Position numbers and translations under genes: made by a program. Shown piece after piece: positions 7,004-7,397 of a stretch of DNA of 7,397 nucleotides (position 1 is the first letter of the stretch; every line of letters starts with the position of its first letter). Under the pieces are notes generated by a model. The model saw nothing but the letters and a program-made list of their open reading frames with translations, made no database searches and was not told where the DNA came from. Origin of the DNA: an uncultured Collinsella sp. (GTDB taxonomy: Bacteria; Actinomycetota; Coriobacteriia; Coriobacteriales; Coriobacteriaceae); contig CABQMF010000066.1 of the NCBI GenBank assembly GCA_902465265.1, positions 1-7,397 of the forward strand. Direction: 5' to 3'.

Positions 7004-7156
7004 GGTCCCCGGCCCTGACCGGCCCAGCGGCCGTATATGAACTTTCCTGCTCTACAGTCCTGCTCACGACGGAGGCCACATTAAGTGGCCTCCTGTTCGT
7101 GCGGAACTCGCGATAAAGTTCATATACGGCCGCTGGGCCGGTCAGGGCCGGGGACC
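7004..7156. repeat. Perfect 42-bp inverted repeat with 69-bp centre, directly after the operon
   Basis: Bases 7004-7045 are the exact reverse complement of 7115-7156, 42 of 42 positions; pairing stops at both ends (7003/7157 and 7046/7114). The arms are very GC-rich except for the ATATGAACTTT segment. The centre (7046-7114) carries its own 9-bp hairpin. The structure begins 12 nt after the tsaB-rimI-tsaD stop, so it would form the 3' end of the operon mRNA. It is followed by only TTTCT, so if it terminates transcription it does so without a good T tract. It could instead be an mRNA 3'-end stabiliser, an RNase III substrate, a mobile-element remnant or an invertible segment. The right arm contains the 3' part of repeat copy A; the left arm looks like an inverted duplicate of it. 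Confidence 0.9.
7059..7125 (+). repeat. Hairpin-bearing repeat element, copy A
   Basis: This 67-bp unit is present again in reverse orientation at 7331-7397 with 57 matching positions and no gaps. It has two parts. A variable-stem hairpin at 7071-7093 pairs GGAGGCCAC with GTGGCCTCC around the loop ATTAA. Downstream, 28 bp (7098-7125) are identical in both copies and contain a small hairpin, GAACT and AGTTC around CGCGATAA (7104-7121). The GC-rich sequence beyond 7125, including TCAGGG, resembles that beyond copy B more loosely, so the full unit may be about 100 bp. Function unknown: candidates are a REP-like palindromic repeat, a structured 3'UTR or small RNA, or a miniature mobile element. 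Confidence 0.8.
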
Positions 7157-7330
7157 TTTCTGTATCGATATAGCTTCTGAGCTGGTTTGGCGTCGACAAC
7201 GTCCAGCAAGGTTAACAAGCCAGCGTCGAATTTTCGGCGTTCTTTAGCTGAAAGAAAAAGTTGGTGTGCGGAGCTTTGCTCCGCACATTTGGGATGGGAG
7301 CCCCTGAGAGCCGCGGGAGCCGGGCGGCGC
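7157..7330. other. Spacer between repeat copies, no convincing gene
   Basis: The first ~105 bp (7157-7262) are clearly AT-richer than the flanks and include the palindromes TATCGATA (7163-7170) and GTTAAC (7211-7216). The rest holds the hairpin at 7265-7287 and a GC-rich stretch with two GGGAGCC copies (7296-7302 and 7315-7321). A - strand reading frame spans it (7332-7120, 70 codons from an ATG), but it has no ribosome binding site and runs into both repeat elements. No promoter could be supported on either strand. Confidence 0.5.
7250..7287 (-). terminator. Hairpin with flanking T tract, possible leftward terminator
   Basis: TGTGCGGAGC (7265-7274) and GCTCCGCACA (7278-7287) form a perfect 10-bp stem with a 3-nt loop. 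On the - strand the stem is followed, after CCAA, by CTTTTTCTTT, a usable but offset T tract. On the + strand only TTT follows before GGG. It could terminate a leftward transcript entering from beyond the right edge, or act weakly in both directions. Confidence 0.4.
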
Positions 7331-7397
7331 ATATGAACTTTATCGCGAGTTCCGCACGCAAAGGAAAGCACTTAATGTGCTTTCCGTCTTGCGCAGG
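7331..7397 (-). repeat. Hairpin-bearing repeat element, copy B (cut by window edge)
   Basis: Read on the - strand this matches copy A (7059-7125). Its hairpin, 7363-7385, pairs GGAAAGCAC with GTGCTTTCC and keeps the same ATTAA loop on the - strand. Compared with copy A, three stem pairs are changed on both sides so that pairing is kept. The 28 bp at 7331-7358 are the exact reverse complement of 7098-7125. Similarity runs right up to the last base of the window, so the element continues outside. A third, shorter match, ATATGAACTTT, is at 7035-7045 in the left arm of the long inverted repeat. Confidence 0.78.

Noticed and set aside
6992..7397. CRISPR array
   Set aside because: The repeats are two inverted copies plus a partial third at irregular distances, not regularly spaced direct repeats.
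6992..7397. tRNA or rRNA gene
   Set aside because: No cloverleaf with a T-loop GTTCRA and acceptor stem, and no rRNA-like sequence, was found; the hairpins here are simple palindromes.

Overview
The window looks like chromosomal DNA from a GC-rich gut actinobacterium of the class Coriobacteriia, probably Collinsella or a close relative. This is inferred from GC-rich codon use, the acpS-nnr-alr-udg-tsaE gene order and the three-part TsaB-RimI-TsaD fusion protein. No marker gene is present that would prove the genus.

Layout. Bases 1-62 hold the 3' end of an upstream transcript and a textbook intrinsic terminator. A sigma-70-like promoter (109-138) and a strong ribosome binding site then start one rightward operon of six genes: acpS (168-707), nnr (708-2324), alr (2327-3472), a family 4 uracil-DNA glycosylase gene (3481-4104), tsaE (4114-4620) and a tsaB-rimI-tsaD fusion gene (4607-6991). 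Gaps are 0, 2, 8 and 9 nt, and the last pair overlaps by 14 nt, so the genes are almost certainly cotranscribed and largely translationally coupled.

Functions. The genes serve housekeeping repair and maturation tasks: activation of acyl carrier protein, repair of damaged NAD(P)H, D-alanine supply for peptidoglycan, removal of uracil from DNA, and t6A37 modification of tRNA. TsaE, TsaB and TsaD are all encoded here; the TsaC/Sua5 enzyme that makes the threonylcarbamoyl-AMP substrate is not in the window. RimI, a ribosomal-protein N-acetyltransferase, sits as the middle domain of the fusion.

Bases 6992-7397 contain no convincing gene but are unusually structured. A perfect 42-bp inverted repeat (7004-7045 with 7115-7156) starts 12 nt after the operon stop codon. 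Inside and beside it is a two-copy repeat element, copy A on the + strand (7059-7125) and copy B on the - strand (7331-7397, cut by the window edge). The copies match at 57 of 67 positions, and six of the ten differences form three compensated base pairs in a 9-bp hairpin. This covariation suggests selection on a folded RNA or single-stranded DNA structure and is the best candidate here for something undescribed. A second point of interest is an internal ribosome-binding-site-plus-GTG signal inside acpS, exactly where the canonical enzyme ends and a charged C-terminal extension begins.
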